Assembly (NCBI GenBank): GCA_002420185.1
Contig: DIHO01000020.1
Location: 14,827-78,826 of the forward strand
Direction of reading: 5' to 3'
From: Opitutales bacterium UBA5694
Lineage (GTDB): Bacteria; Verrucomicrobiota; Verrucomicrobiia; Opitutales; Opitutaceae
Length of the DNA: 64,000 nt
The notes beneath the pieces are model-generated. The model searched no databases. It saw nothing but the letters and a program-made list of their open reading frames with translations, and had not been told where the DNA came from. The position numbers were made by a program, and so were the translations under genes. Numbering within the stretch: position 1 is the first letter of the stretch; every line of letters starts with the position of its first letter. This document shows positions 35,396 to 43,723 of this stretch, piece after piece.

Positions 35396-36694
35396 TCAAT
35401 CTGTCATGGGCGATGCCCACGCGAGCCATATTGCAGCAGTCCATGCGAAATGTCCCCCACCCGCCCCGGAACCGCATATTGGATCAAAGTATTCATAAAA
35501 CCCCGACCCTCTAATAATCTCTCTCGTATCGAGTCGAATACGATTGGCTTCACGCTCGAACCCGTACTCAGCTAGCCCACGGGCCACAATGTAGTTGATG
35601 ATCACCCAAACCGGACCTCGCCAATAACGCTTGGAGTCAAATCGAGAATGCTCGGGATCGAAACTGGGAATACTGTACTTAGAAACCTCTAGTATCCGTC
35701 TGAGGGTCGCCTGGAGTCTGGCATCTCGACGCGGAATGGAGATACCCGCGTAATAGGACAGGAATGCGACGCTCGACACACCTGTTGCGGAATCATCCGT
35801 ACGCAAGTCTCTGGCTGCATAAGCCCCTAACCTCTCCGACCACAAATAGTCGGCTGCCTCCTCCGCGTGGTAAAGCCATGTGGTAATCTCGTGGGCCGAA
35901 TCCTGGGCCCCCAATACTTTAGCAAGTTCCAGAAGATCCCTATCCGCTCGCATCAATATAAAGGTCACCCCCGGGTCCGCTACCGCGAAGGGACCTTCCC
36001 GCGTGATGCGGGCGTGATCCCAGCCGGTTTCACGACCGTACTCGACCAATTTCAGGTATCGATCATACTCCTCATTGGTCGGCCGCATAGACGGGTCCAC
36101 ATGGCCAGTATCCTTCCTGGTGTAGTCCGCTATTCCCGATGGGTCGACGTTGCTTAGAGCCCTGTCCCAATCCGGTGAATTGTCTCGGCCCGACTCCCAT
36201 GGGTGCGTTACCGCAATCGCAGCCCCTCCACTGATTACCCGCATCATATGGAACCAACGATGCCATGCCATCAGCCTTGGGAAGATTTCCTTGAGTCGGG
36301 CTAGCCCAATCTCAGGATCCTTTTCGTACAAATCTCGCACTACGGTTGCAGCCACTGGGGGCTGGGAGCATCCAGAGGTAGAAGGGTTTTGCCCGGATAC
36401 CCAAATGGATGGTCCCGGAAAGTAGCTGGGGTCGTCACGACGAAAGACAATGTGGGCGGCCATACCGTTTTGCCATTGTCCCTGAAATAGCGTTTCCACC
36501 TCAGTCCAAGCCCGTTCCAAATCGAACTCGGAAAATCCGAGAGCTACGAACATGCTATCCCAATTCCACTGAAAGGGATAAAGCCCGCGAGTGGGCAAGG
36601 TGTAGCCTCCCCATTCATTTTCCCTGAGAATTGCGATCGCACGTTGATCCAGTTCAACATCCGAGAAGGGTTTTTCGAGACTTTGGGATTTCAT
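35396..36694 (-). CDS. Mannosylglycerate / glucosylglycerate hydrolase-like (GH63 clan)
   Basis: A 432-residue (alpha/alpha)6-barrel glycosidase, cytoplasmic (no signal). Characteristic stretches are LPTRGLYPFQWNWDSMFVAL near the start, HPWESGRDNSPDWDRAL in the middle (with acidic catalytic candidate) and YWRGPVWVIINYIVARGL near the end. Length and motifs fit the GH63-like mannosylglycerate hydrolases (MgH) of Thermus and Rubrobacter and glucosylglycerate hydrolase of mycobacteria, which split the solute into hexose and glycerate. It is divergent from the mannosyl-3-phosphoglycerate synthase gene, 184 bases away, which makes mannosylglycerate the likely substrate; glucosylglycerate remains possible. 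Confidence 0.85.
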   Translation of the reverse strand: MKSQSLEKPFSDVELDQRAIAILRENEWGGYTLPTRGLYPFQWNWDSMFVALGFSEFDLERAWTEVETLFQGQWQNGMAAHIVFRRDDPSYFPGPSIWVSGQNPSTSGCSQPPVAATVVRDLYEKDPEIGLARLKEIFPRLMAWHRWFHMMRVISGGAAIAVTHPWESGRDNSPDWDRALSNVDPSGIADYTRKDTGHVDPSMRPTNEEYDRYLKLVEYGRETGWDHARITREGPFAVADPGVTFILMRADRDLLELAKVLGAQDSAHEITTWLYHAEEAADYLWSERLGAYAARDLRTDDSATGVSSVAFLSYYAGISIPRRDARLQATLRRILEVSKYSIPSFDPEHSRFDSKRYWRGPVWVIINYIVARGLAEYGFEREANRIRLDTREIIRGSGFYEYFDPICGSGAGGGHFAWTAAIWLAWASPMTD

Positions 36695-36878
36695 TGAGCA
36701 ATTGTCGGTCAGTCTAAACCTCCTAAGGCTTCGAGGGTTTCCTTCCCATTGGTGGTTTTAACAGAGAGACGATCAGCACGTCTCGTGCCGAGGGCTTTCA
36801 GACTAGAAATTCGTTGGCACTCCATATGCTCTATCAGGATAACTGCGCTTAGGCGCTCAAATTAGATCAAAAATCCCT
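36695..36878. promoter_or_regulatory. Shared divergent promoter region of the mannosylglycerate genes
   Basis: The 184 bases between the hydrolase (minus) and synthase (plus) must hold both promoters if each is transcribed separately. This is the place to expect osmotic or growth-phase control. I see no convincing -35/-10 pair or inverted repeat, so only position supports this entry. Confidence 0.35.
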
Positions 36879-38066
36879 ATGAGAATCGAAATTCCACGAG
36901 AATGTGAGCGTGTTGGATCCCTCCAGATATACGGATTGCAAAAAGTCTATGAACTCGATGCGGGAGAAGGAATCCACGGCCAAGATACTGTAATCGAGCG
37001 AATCCCTTCCGAGGTGCTGTACGACCGAATGCGGGAAATGGCGATTGTGGTTCCTGTCAAGAATGAACGACTCAAGCTCATCGAGGGCGTTCTAGTGGGC
37101 ATTCCCAGCCCCTGCCAAGTCATCGTGGTCTCCAACAGCCCCCGGGGCCCCGTCGACCGTTTCAACCTCGAAAAAGAGGCTCTGGAAAACTATGGGAAGT
37201 TCACCGGGAAGAAAATCATGGTTGTCCACCAGAAGGACCCTGGAATCGCAAGAGCATTCGTGGATGCGGGATACTCTGAGCTCATTGACGAGCGAGGCCT
37301 TGTTCGCTCTGGCAAAGCTGAAGGCATGATCGTCGGTACGCTTATGGCAAAATGGCTCGGTAAAAAGTATTTGGGATTTGTTGACAGCGACAACTATTTC
37401 CCAGGGGCGGTTCTGGAGTACGTTTACGAATACGCCGCCGGGTTCGCGATGAATGGATCCACCAACACCTTTGTCCGGATCTCATGGCACTCGAAACCGA
37501 AGATAATGGAAAGCAGTCTCTTTTTCGCCAAATGGGGTCGCAGTTCCGTCAATTCAAACATGATGCTAAATCGGTTGCTTACTCATTTTAGCGGCTTCGA
37601 GACGGAGATTGTTAAAACGGGAAACGCGGGTGAGCACGCACTAACAGTGGATCTAGCATTAAAGCTGGAATACGCCGCTGGCTACGCTGTGGAAACCCAT
37701 CATTTCATCAATCTTTTGGAAAAATACGGTGGCGTTATCGAGCCCGATGATCCGAAAACCTTGCAGGAAAAAATCACGATTTGCCAGATTGAATCTCGTA
37801 ATCCACATATGCACGAGTCCAAGGGAGACGATCATGTCGAAGACATGATCGATGCCTCACTATCGGTGATCTACCATTCGTACTTGTGCCCCGAACTTCT
37901 CAAGCGCGAGATTATGGAAAATGTGAAACTGCGTCGCGGGGAGGAAAGTCCCGAAGAGATTGCCCCAGTGAGAATGTATCCATCACTGGCAAAACTCGAT
38001 CTGGATACATTCCTTGAGCGATGCGACAAAGCTTTAAATTTTAAAGCGACCAGCATTCGGGCGTAG
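36879..38066 (+). CDS. mpgS: Mannosyl-3-phosphoglycerate synthase (GT55)
   Basis: A 395-residue cytoplasmic glycosyltransferase that makes mannosyl-3-phosphoglycerate from GDP-mannose and 3-phosphoglycerate. The N-terminal signature MRIEIPRECERVGSLQIYGL is typical of MpgS, followed by IVVPVKNERLKLIEGVL; the metal/nucleotide-binding DxD motif is D169-S-D171 in GFVDSDNYFPGAV; RNPHMHESKGD near the C-terminus is also conserved in the family. Length matches bacterial enzymes. The phosphatase starts four bases after its stop, so the two are translated together. The product is a compatible solute typical of thermophiles and of some salt-adapted bacteria and algae. Confidence 0.95.
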   Translation: MRIEIPRECERVGSLQIYGLQKVYELDAGEGIHGQDTVIERIPSEVLYDRMREMAIVVPVKNERLKLIEGVLVGIPSPCQVIVVSNSPRGPVDRFNLEKEALENYGKFTGKKIMVVHQKDPGIARAFVDAGYSELIDERGLVRSGKAEGMIVGTLMAKWLGKKYLGFVDSDNYFPGAVLEYVYEYAAGFAMNGSTNTFVRISWHSKPKIMESSLFFAKWGRSSVNSNMMLNRLLTHFSGFETEIVKTGNAGEHALTVDLALKLEYAAGYAVETHHFINLLEKYGGVIEPDDPKTLQEKITICQIESRNPHMHESKGDDHVEDMIDASLSVIYHSYLCPELLKREIMENVKLRRGEESPEEIAPVRMYPSLAKLDLDTFLERCDKALNFKATSIRA

Positions 38067-38070
38067 TACC

Positions 38071-38913
38071 GTGCATCAATCAACACCAACGCTTTTCAAA
38101 ACGATTGTCTTCACGGATCTCGATGGCACTCTAATCGACTTTGAGAGCTACTCGCCCAAAGTAGCTGGACCACTGGCCCGGAAACTAGTCCGCAGAAAAT
38201 TTCCCTTGGTTTTTTGTTCCTCAAAAACACTTGAGGAGCAATTGTATCTCATGAAGGAAATGGGCTTATCAACCCCTTGCATCGTAGAGAATGGATGTGG
38301 AATTTTCGTGCCTGAGATTTTCGATTTGCTTTCCGATCAGCCATCGAAGGCTATCCCAGGGTTTGGCAAACTTGTTAAGCTCGGCGTATCTAATCTAAAG
38401 ATACAGAAAGTGATCTCTAAACTGTCTCTCGATATGGGAATCGATTTTCGTCCCTACTCAAAGCTAACGCCTCTAAAAATCTCGAAAATAACAGGACTCA
38501 CCGCAGCAGCAACCCAGCGGGCTCAGAATCGCGAGTTTAGCGAAACGCTAACAGCCTCACTCGACGATGAAGTCTGGAAAGAGGTAAATACCAAGCTAAA
38601 CGAAGTCGATCTCCAATGCCTCTGCGGCGGTCGCTTCTATACCGTCACATCAAAGGAGTACAATAAAGGGACAGCGATGAAAATGCTTCTGAATGCTTAT
38701 CAAGCCAGCAGTGGAGGAAATTGGAAATCGATCGCAATCGGAGACAGTGCCAACGATCACGACATGCTTCAATCTGCCGACCAAGGATATTTGGTTCAAA
38801 AAACCGATGGATCGTGGGATGAGATGGATATCCCAAGACTAAAGCAAATCACGGGAATTGGTCCTCACGGATGGGTCGAGGCGATCAGAGATGCTATTGG
38901 ACTGGTCCCGTAA
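38071..38913 (+). CDS. mpgP: Mannosyl-3-phosphoglycerate phosphatase (HAD superfamily)
   Basis: A 280-residue HAD phosphatase starting with GTG at 38071, four bases after mpgS. Catalytic motif I is FTDLDGTLI (nucleophile D16, acid D18), motif II is FCSSK, and the C-terminal motif IGDSANDHDML carries the metal aspartates. The Cof/MPGP-type cap lies between (about residues 85-190). It removes phosphate from mannosyl-3-phosphoglycerate to give mannosylglycerate. Context with mpgS decides the assignment over other HAD IIB phosphatases. Confidence 0.93.
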   Translation: MHQSTPTLFKTIVFTDLDGTLIDFESYSPKVAGPLARKLVRRKFPLVFCSSKTLEEQLYLMKEMGLSTPCIVENGCGIFVPEIFDLLSDQPSKAIPGFGKLVKLGVSNLKIQKVISKLSLDMGIDFRPYSKLTPLKISKITGLTAAATQRAQNREFSETLTASLDDEVWKEVNTKLNEVDLQCLCGGRFYTVTSKEYNKGTAMKMLLNAYQASSGGNWKSIAIGDSANDHDMLQSADQGYLVQKTDGSWDEMDIPRLKQITGIGPHGWVEAIRDAIGLVP

Positions 38914-38939
38914 ACAATCGGGCAGGATAGGCAAGCTGT

Positions 38940-38996
38940 GTAAGCGTAACGCTCACTCCACTGCCAAAAGGTGCAAGCGAGTTTGCTCGCTAATCG
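38940..38996. repeat. Two small palindromes downstream of mpgP
   Basis: An imperfect inverted repeat around GTAAGCGTAACGCTCAC (38940-38956) is followed by AGCGAG-TTTG-CTCGCT (38976-38991). Both lie within 80 bases after the mpgP stop. They resemble REP-type elements of the kind seen elsewhere in the window; the second could also slow transcription, but no T-run follows. Confidence 0.4.
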
Positions 38997-39026
38997 TTCA
39001 TTAGAGCCATTCTCTCCTCGCCTATA

Positions 39027-39311
39027 TCCCCCAATTCTTTCGATTCCGTCGAGATAGGCTCAGGCACCTCGACCTACTATTGTATCAATGTGCTAAATCA
39101 AGCGGGTCAGAACGTAGCGGTCGTCGATGAGCGTCTGTATGTAGGCCCTTATACATTACGCGGTTGTTACCCAAAAAAATATTTGGCACCAAATACGGGA
39201 GCTAGAGCCATCGCCAAACATCTGGACGGCCTCTGGCTCAATAATACACCTCAAACGGATTGGTCCTCGGATAAAGGACGAATCAAACAGAAATCAGAAC
39301 ACTATTCTTGA
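39027..39311 (+). pseudogene. Glutathione reductase-like flavoprotein disulfide reductase, N-terminal remnant
   Basis: A continuous plus-strand frame reads FDSVEIGSGTSTYYC, NQAGQNVAVVDERLYVGPYT, LRGCYPKKYLAP and NTPQTDWSSDKGR. This is the FAD-binding GxGxxxxxxxxA region and the active-site helix of pyridine nucleotide-disulfide oxidoreductases, where relatives have GGTCxLRGCxPKK. Here GGTC has become VGPYT, so the first redox cysteine is lost, and the frame lacks a start codon at the right place. It ends after about 95 codons; the NAD-binding and dimer domains are absent. It was probably a glutathione- or mycothione-type reductase. Confidence 0.65.
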
Positions 39312-41011
39312 GCCACCCCTTTCTGGGTCATAGGCGGCCGTTTTGTGATAACCTGTTTATAACCCTCTGGCTTCTTCGGCTTATCCTGAACCGAAGGAAA
39401 ATAACTAGCTTCATCAAACAACGGCCAGTCATCTGTACGGAAGGGTGAAGCAGGGATTCCTTCCTGATTGTACAGCAAAATTCGCTTGGTGGGATTCATC
39501 GCCCAGGCATACCTCACTGCAGCTGGATTCCGTACTTCATCTGCTGAGACAACTACCTGATTCCCTATAATTTTTGCGTCCGCCCATACAAACTCTCTGT
39601 CTTCCCCAGCGATCGCGAACGCATCTAACTTCCCTTTGCGACCTGCCTTCATGCCAGAACCGATAGAATCAAATGTAATGATGAACGTGTCACCTTTGAT
39701 TTCATGGGACCGATATCGAGGTCCGTAATGAACGAAATCTCGTCCATAAGTTTCCTTCAACGCTAAATAGGCTAAACGAAGGCCAATAGGCTTTTTATCA
39801 ACCGGATGAAGCAATATTGAGTCACCCGTATCCACGGATACCGCTACGCCCGTGTTCTTGACTGAATTCGAAACCAGACGCATCATCTCCCGACTCACGG
39901 CCCAAGCAGCGTCTGCTTCCATTGGTTCTGACTGATCCTGAAGCCAACCGGGCAACTGCACAAAGTAGAAGGGGAAATCTCGGGCAACCGCGCCATGGGA
40001 AAGCTCGTTCCAGGAGGACCGGTAGTAATCGATCAGCAGAGGGAGTTGGCTCAAGTAATTTGCAGCTTGAGCCAGGTCCTTCGCGTTTCGCTCACCCTGG
40101 TACCAGATCGCTCCCCGAATTCCATAGGGTCGCACCGGATGAATCATTCCATTAAAAATATTACCCGGATATTGGTGCCCCCAGTTGCTTGGCGTCCGCA
40201 ATTTGGGTTCCCCCGCACGCTTTCCTAATTTCCATAGCTCTGTGGCTCGGGCTAGCTGCTGACGCGCTTTTTCTACGTCATAATTATCTGATTTAGTATC
40301 CATTTCTTGGATATATTTTAGAGTTCGAGGATCGGACAATTGTATGTCTTTCGGCATCCAGCCTTCAATCGGTGTACCTGCGTAAGGCTGCAAGACAACC
40401 CCAACTGGGATTCCCAATTCCTGATGAAGCTTTCGGGCAAAATAGAACGTGACCGCAGAACATAGGGCCGCGGATTCGGGATTGCACACCTTCCATTTCG
40501 CCAAAACGTCTTCTTGAGGATGGGGACTATGGGCACGCTCTGAGCGAAAAATGCGAATATTCGGTAAGTCGGCCGTTGCCGAATCATCAAACCCTTCCGA
40601 GGTTGCTGATAACCTCCAACCCATATTCGATTGGCCTGCACAAAGCCAGACTTCCCCGATCATCACATTTTCTAGAACGACCCGATTGCGTCCTTGAACT
40701 CCAACCGAATAGGGTCCTCCAAAAGCAGGAGTCTCTAAGTTTACCATCCACCTTCCACTGGCATCCGTAACTACCTTGGCTTCTCTACCCCAACTTCCAG
40801 ATACGACCACGCTTTCTCCCGGACTAGCCCACCCCCAAACGGGTACAGCCATCCGCTGCTGCAGAACCATGTGGTCATCGAAAATCGCAGGTAGTCTTAA
40901 ATCCCCAAACACTTTAATTCCGAGCCAAAAGGTGAGCACGACGCTCAATAGCGAACGACCTAAACTAATCCGTAAAACTACGAAGTGGGTAAAAGGTGAG
41001 GAGAACCTCAT
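39302..41011 (-). CDS. Sialate O-acetylesterase-like SGNH hydrolase
   Basis: 569 residues from ATG 41011; this start gives a hydrophobic signal (residues 12-36) and avoids overlap with the upstream sulfatase. The family signature LRLPAIFDDHMVLQQRMAVP is followed by the beta-sandwich and the SGNH esterase block I in GEVWLCAGQSNMGWR with nucleophile S128. IRGAIWYQGERNAKD is the third conserved block and DKKPIGLRLAYLALK the one near the catalytic Asp/His region. These exported esterases remove O-acetyl groups from sialic acids or from other acetylated polysaccharides such as xylan. It follows a sulfatase by 22 bases on the same strand, suggesting joint action on a sulfated, acetylated glycan. 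Confidence 0.86.
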   Translation of the reverse strand: MRFSSPFTHFVVLRISLGRSLLSVVLTFWLGIKVFGDLRLPAIFDDHMVLQQRMAVPVWGWASPGESVVVSGSWGREAKVVTDASGRWMVNLETPAFGGPYSVGVQGRNRVVLENVMIGEVWLCAGQSNMGWRLSATSEGFDDSATADLPNIRIFRSERAHSPHPQEDVLAKWKVCNPESAALCSAVTFYFARKLHQELGIPVGVVLQPYAGTPIEGWMPKDIQLSDPRTLKYIQEMDTKSDNYDVEKARQQLARATELWKLGKRAGEPKLRTPSNWGHQYPGNIFNGMIHPVRPYGIRGAIWYQGERNAKDLAQAANYLSQLPLLIDYYRSSWNELSHGAVARDFPFYFVQLPGWLQDQSEPMEADAAWAVSREMMRLVSNSVKNTGVAVSVDTGDSILLHPVDKKPIGLRLAYLALKETYGRDFVHYGPRYRSHEIKGDTFIITFDSIGSGMKAGRKGKLDAFAIAGEDREFVWADAKIIGNQVVVSADEVRNPAAVRYAWAMNPTKRILLYNQEGIPASPFRTDDWPLFDEASYFPSVQDKPKKPEGYKQVITKRPPMTQKGVAQE

Positions 41012-41033
41012 TTCAGACGAATTGCTACTATTT

Positions 41034-42632
41034 TTAATCCAGAGGTTCGGGCTCGTAATCCGAATCATCCACCCAACCCGTTCTCTTTTTCGATTCTTTC
41101 CCGGCCATGTAATTCTCGTAGAAGTTCCATGCATGACCCTGCGAAAAACCGTATTTGTCGAACACGTCCCCATTCCCCAGAAATCGAGGATCATTCTGTT
41201 CCGCCAGAGTCGCATCCAAGCGGGCTTTCATTTTGTGCTTCACTTCGGTCAATCGCTCATCGCCCGCAAGATTGTTCAAGCACTCGGGATCATTCGCGAG
41301 GTCGAAGAATTCCTCGTGGGCCTTGCGTTTACCGAAAGACAACTCCCAGTAGGAGCGGTCTTTCCCGGAGCGAAACAGCTCCAATATCTCCGTTTTCGTA
41401 GGTGAACCATCTACATCAAGGTATCCAAGTTCCGGATTACCAGCAGGCCACAGATCGATCTTGTAGTTGTAAAGATAAAGATAGTCATTCCCCACGATAC
41501 CTCGAATCGGATACCCTTGATTACCGGGCCGACTATAGTCATGCCGCTCCTTTCCAATTACCACGTAGTCACGCTTTGGATTCACTTGACCGATTTTTCT
41601 GGATCTAAAGACATCCATCAAGCTTCGGCCGGGTGAAGGTTGCATTCCTGAGTCCTCAAATCGTATCCCAGCCACATCGAGGAAAGTCGGGGCGAAATCG
41701 ATAAAGCTGACCATGTCGGTTACGGTACGCCCCGGATTTCTTATACCTTTAGGCCACATCATGGCGAGAGGCATATGGTTGGAGTACTCGTACTCCTGCG
41801 CCTTTCCCCGAGGGAAAGGCATCCCATTGTCTGAGGTCATGACAATGAGTGTATTCTCCAAAAGGCCTCGCTCCTCCAATGACTCGATCATCATTCCCAA
41901 ATGACTATCCGCATGTTCGATCTCTAAACCGTAGTCTAGCATGTCGTTACGAATCACTTCACTATCTGGCCAGAAGCCAGGGACCTCCTTTATATCGTCA
42001 ATACTTTTACCTCCAAGCTTCTGTCCCGATCCGTATTCATATCGCCGATGCGGCTCTTTCGATCCATACCAAAAGAACCACGGTTCTTCTGAATCAATTT
42101 CCTCAAGGAAGACTTCAAAATTCCCTGCGTAGTCTTCGATCGACATTCCCGTCGTTGGCTTCTTATCTAGGTTCTCAGAACCATAGTTCTTCGCGATCAA
42201 AACGCGGGGCTTTCCATCGATTTCACCCGGAAGCCCTGGCCCCCATCCCTTGCCCGTTTTACCAGTCTGGTATCCATTTGCCCGCAACACTTCCGTGAAA
42301 GTCCTGAATTTAGCGGGAAAGTTGACGATGTGATTAGCCGCCTCCTCCAACTGCCACGAGTTTCGCCCCGTCAGAATGCTCGATCGAGAGGGAGCACATT
42401 TCGCATTGGGCGTATAAGCGTTTTGAAAAAGGATTCCTTCATTCGCTAATCGATCAAAGGAAGGCGTGTCCGTCCACTCGCAACCATAAGCACTCATGTG
42501 CATGTAAGACGCATCGTCCATGATACAGAAAAGAATATTGGGACGACTGTCAGCCGCTGGAACACTCGCCGGGGCCACGATCGATCCAACAAATAAAAGC
42601 AACCGAAACACATTTATAAAGGGATGGGACAT
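41034..42632 (-). CDS. Family S1 sulfatase (sulfamidase-like), CAPSR signature
   Basis: A 532-residue secreted sulfatase, signal peptide 1-27. MDDASYM supplies D39 and D40, and the signature is the canonical C79-A-P-S-R83-SSILTG. TGKGWGPGLPGE and SDNGMPFPRGKAQEYEYSNH place the Lys and second metal pair. The overall layout (short insertions, DYVVIGKERHDYSRPGNQG late) resembles bacterial relatives of heparan N-sulfatase (sulfamidase), but specificity is not proven. Transcribed with the sialate O-acetylesterase-like gene that follows 22 bases downstream. Confidence 0.9.
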   Translation of the reverse strand: MSHPFINVFRLLLFVGSIVAPASVPAADSRPNILFCIMDDASYMHMSAYGCEWTDTPSFDRLANEGILFQNAYTPNAKCAPSRSSILTGRNSWQLEEAANHIVNFPAKFRTFTEVLRANGYQTGKTGKGWGPGLPGEIDGKPRVLIAKNYGSENLDKKPTTGMSIEDYAGNFEVFLEEIDSEEPWFFWYGSKEPHRRYEYGSGQKLGGKSIDDIKEVPGFWPDSEVIRNDMLDYGLEIEHADSHLGMMIESLEERGLLENTLIVMTSDNGMPFPRGKAQEYEYSNHMPLAMMWPKGIRNPGRTVTDMVSFIDFAPTFLDVAGIRFEDSGMQPSPGRSLMDVFRSRKIGQVNPKRDYVVIGKERHDYSRPGNQGYPIRGIVGNDYLYLYNYKIDLWPAGNPELGYLDVDGSPTKTEILELFRSGKDRSYWELSFGKRKAHEEFFDLANDPECLNNLAGDERLTEVKHKMKARLDATLAEQNDPRFLGNGDVFDKYGFSQGHAWNFYENYMAGKESKKRTGWVDDSDYEPEPLD

Positions 42633-43070
42633 ATCTCAACATTGCGAATTCAGTTGGAGTTTAGCAATAGGGAAATCAATTTTAGCCCGTGCTCAAAATT
42701 CCCGCTTTAATGCGATTAGGGATTCGAGATGCCCCAATCGAATCAGAGCCATTAAATTCCAATACCCACACAAAAAAGACAGCTGTCTGAAAAATTAGCA
42801 AGAGTGCTCCAAGGCACTCATGGCTCAATTAGATTATAACACCTAAGCGTGTAAGACGCCTGCAGATTGCGGCCCCCGGTGAGTTACTCTTCTCTGGTAA
42901 CGAAGATACAGTCCGTAGCTCTGAGGTCGACCGAATTGGAAAGGACAATCGAAGCAAGGAGAGTTAGGCTAAAAGACGAGCACATTACGTTAGCGAAGAT
43001 AAAATTCTCGCTCAAACAAGGCAATTGCCCTTTCGGGGAAAGGCCTCGTACGTGCAACTTCTATTCCAAT
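42633..43070. other. Intergenic region, short hairpin only
   Basis: About 440 bases between two minus-strand genes. GAGTGC-TCCAAG-GCACTC at 42802-42819 forms a small hairpin, possibly the end of the thioredoxin-gene transcript. No recognisable coding remnant. Confidence 0.4.
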
Positions 43071-43652
43071 CTAGACGAGATCGCACGCCTCCCCAGGCAT
43101 CCAGTGAGCATCCTTGCCATCCCACTTTACATTGCAGCCAATAGGATTAGTCTGCGGAACACTGATGGACTGACCGCTCACTGCTTCTTCAAGTGTCCTT
43201 TCCAGATCGTTCACCGTGATAGCTGATCGGTTTCGCGGCTGGTCAACCCCACGTCCCGTATAGATCAGTTTCCGTTCAGCATTGAAAACGTAGAAGTGAG
43301 GAGTACGCAACGCCCCGTATGCACGAGCGACATCTTGGGTCTCGTCATGCAAATAAATCCATGGGAACGCATGCTTTTCCATTCGGGCGACCATGTGAGA
43401 ATAGTCGTCCTCAGGATAGGTATTTTTGCTGTTGGAGTTGATCCCGACAAAGCCAACGCCTCTACCTCTAAATTGTTCAGCAGTCTCCCTCGTGACTTCG
43501 TCGGAACCTGTCACGTAAGGACAGTGGTTGCACGTAAAGAAGAGTACTAAAAATCGATGGTTATCGAAATCCTCGAGGCTGTAGTTCTCGCCATCCGTGG
43601 CAATAAGTTCGAAATCGGGAGCACGGGTTTTTAGTTCAAGGGTAAATGCCAT
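43071..43652 (-). CDS. Thioredoxin-fold protein (AhpC/TSA-redoxin type)
   Basis: A 193-residue cytoplasmic thioredoxin-fold protein. Active site C41-N-H-C44-P in FFTCNHCPYV, then GVGFVGINSNSKNTYPEDD, the cis-Pro region LRTPHFYVFN and a GRGVDQPRNRSAITVNDLE tail typical of the thioredoxin-family proteins annotated as redoxins in many marine bacteria. It probably reduces disulfides or peroxides; the partner is unknown. The pseudouridine synthase gene lies 71 bases upstream on the same strand. Confidence 0.88.
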   Translation of the reverse strand: MAFTLELKTRAPDFELIATDGENYSLEDFDNHRFLVLFFTCNHCPYVTGSDEVTRETAEQFRGRGVGFVGINSNSKNTYPEDDYSHMVARMEKHAFPWIYLHDETQDVARAYGALRTPHFYVFNAERKLIYTGRGVDQPRNRSAITVNDLERTLEEAVSGQSISVPQTNPIGCNVKWDGKDAHWMPGEACDLV

Positions 43653-43723
43653 AATCGGAATAGTGAATCGGGTTTTTCCGTCTTGGCAATCCTAATACGC
43701 GACGGATCTAGCCACCCCTCGAC

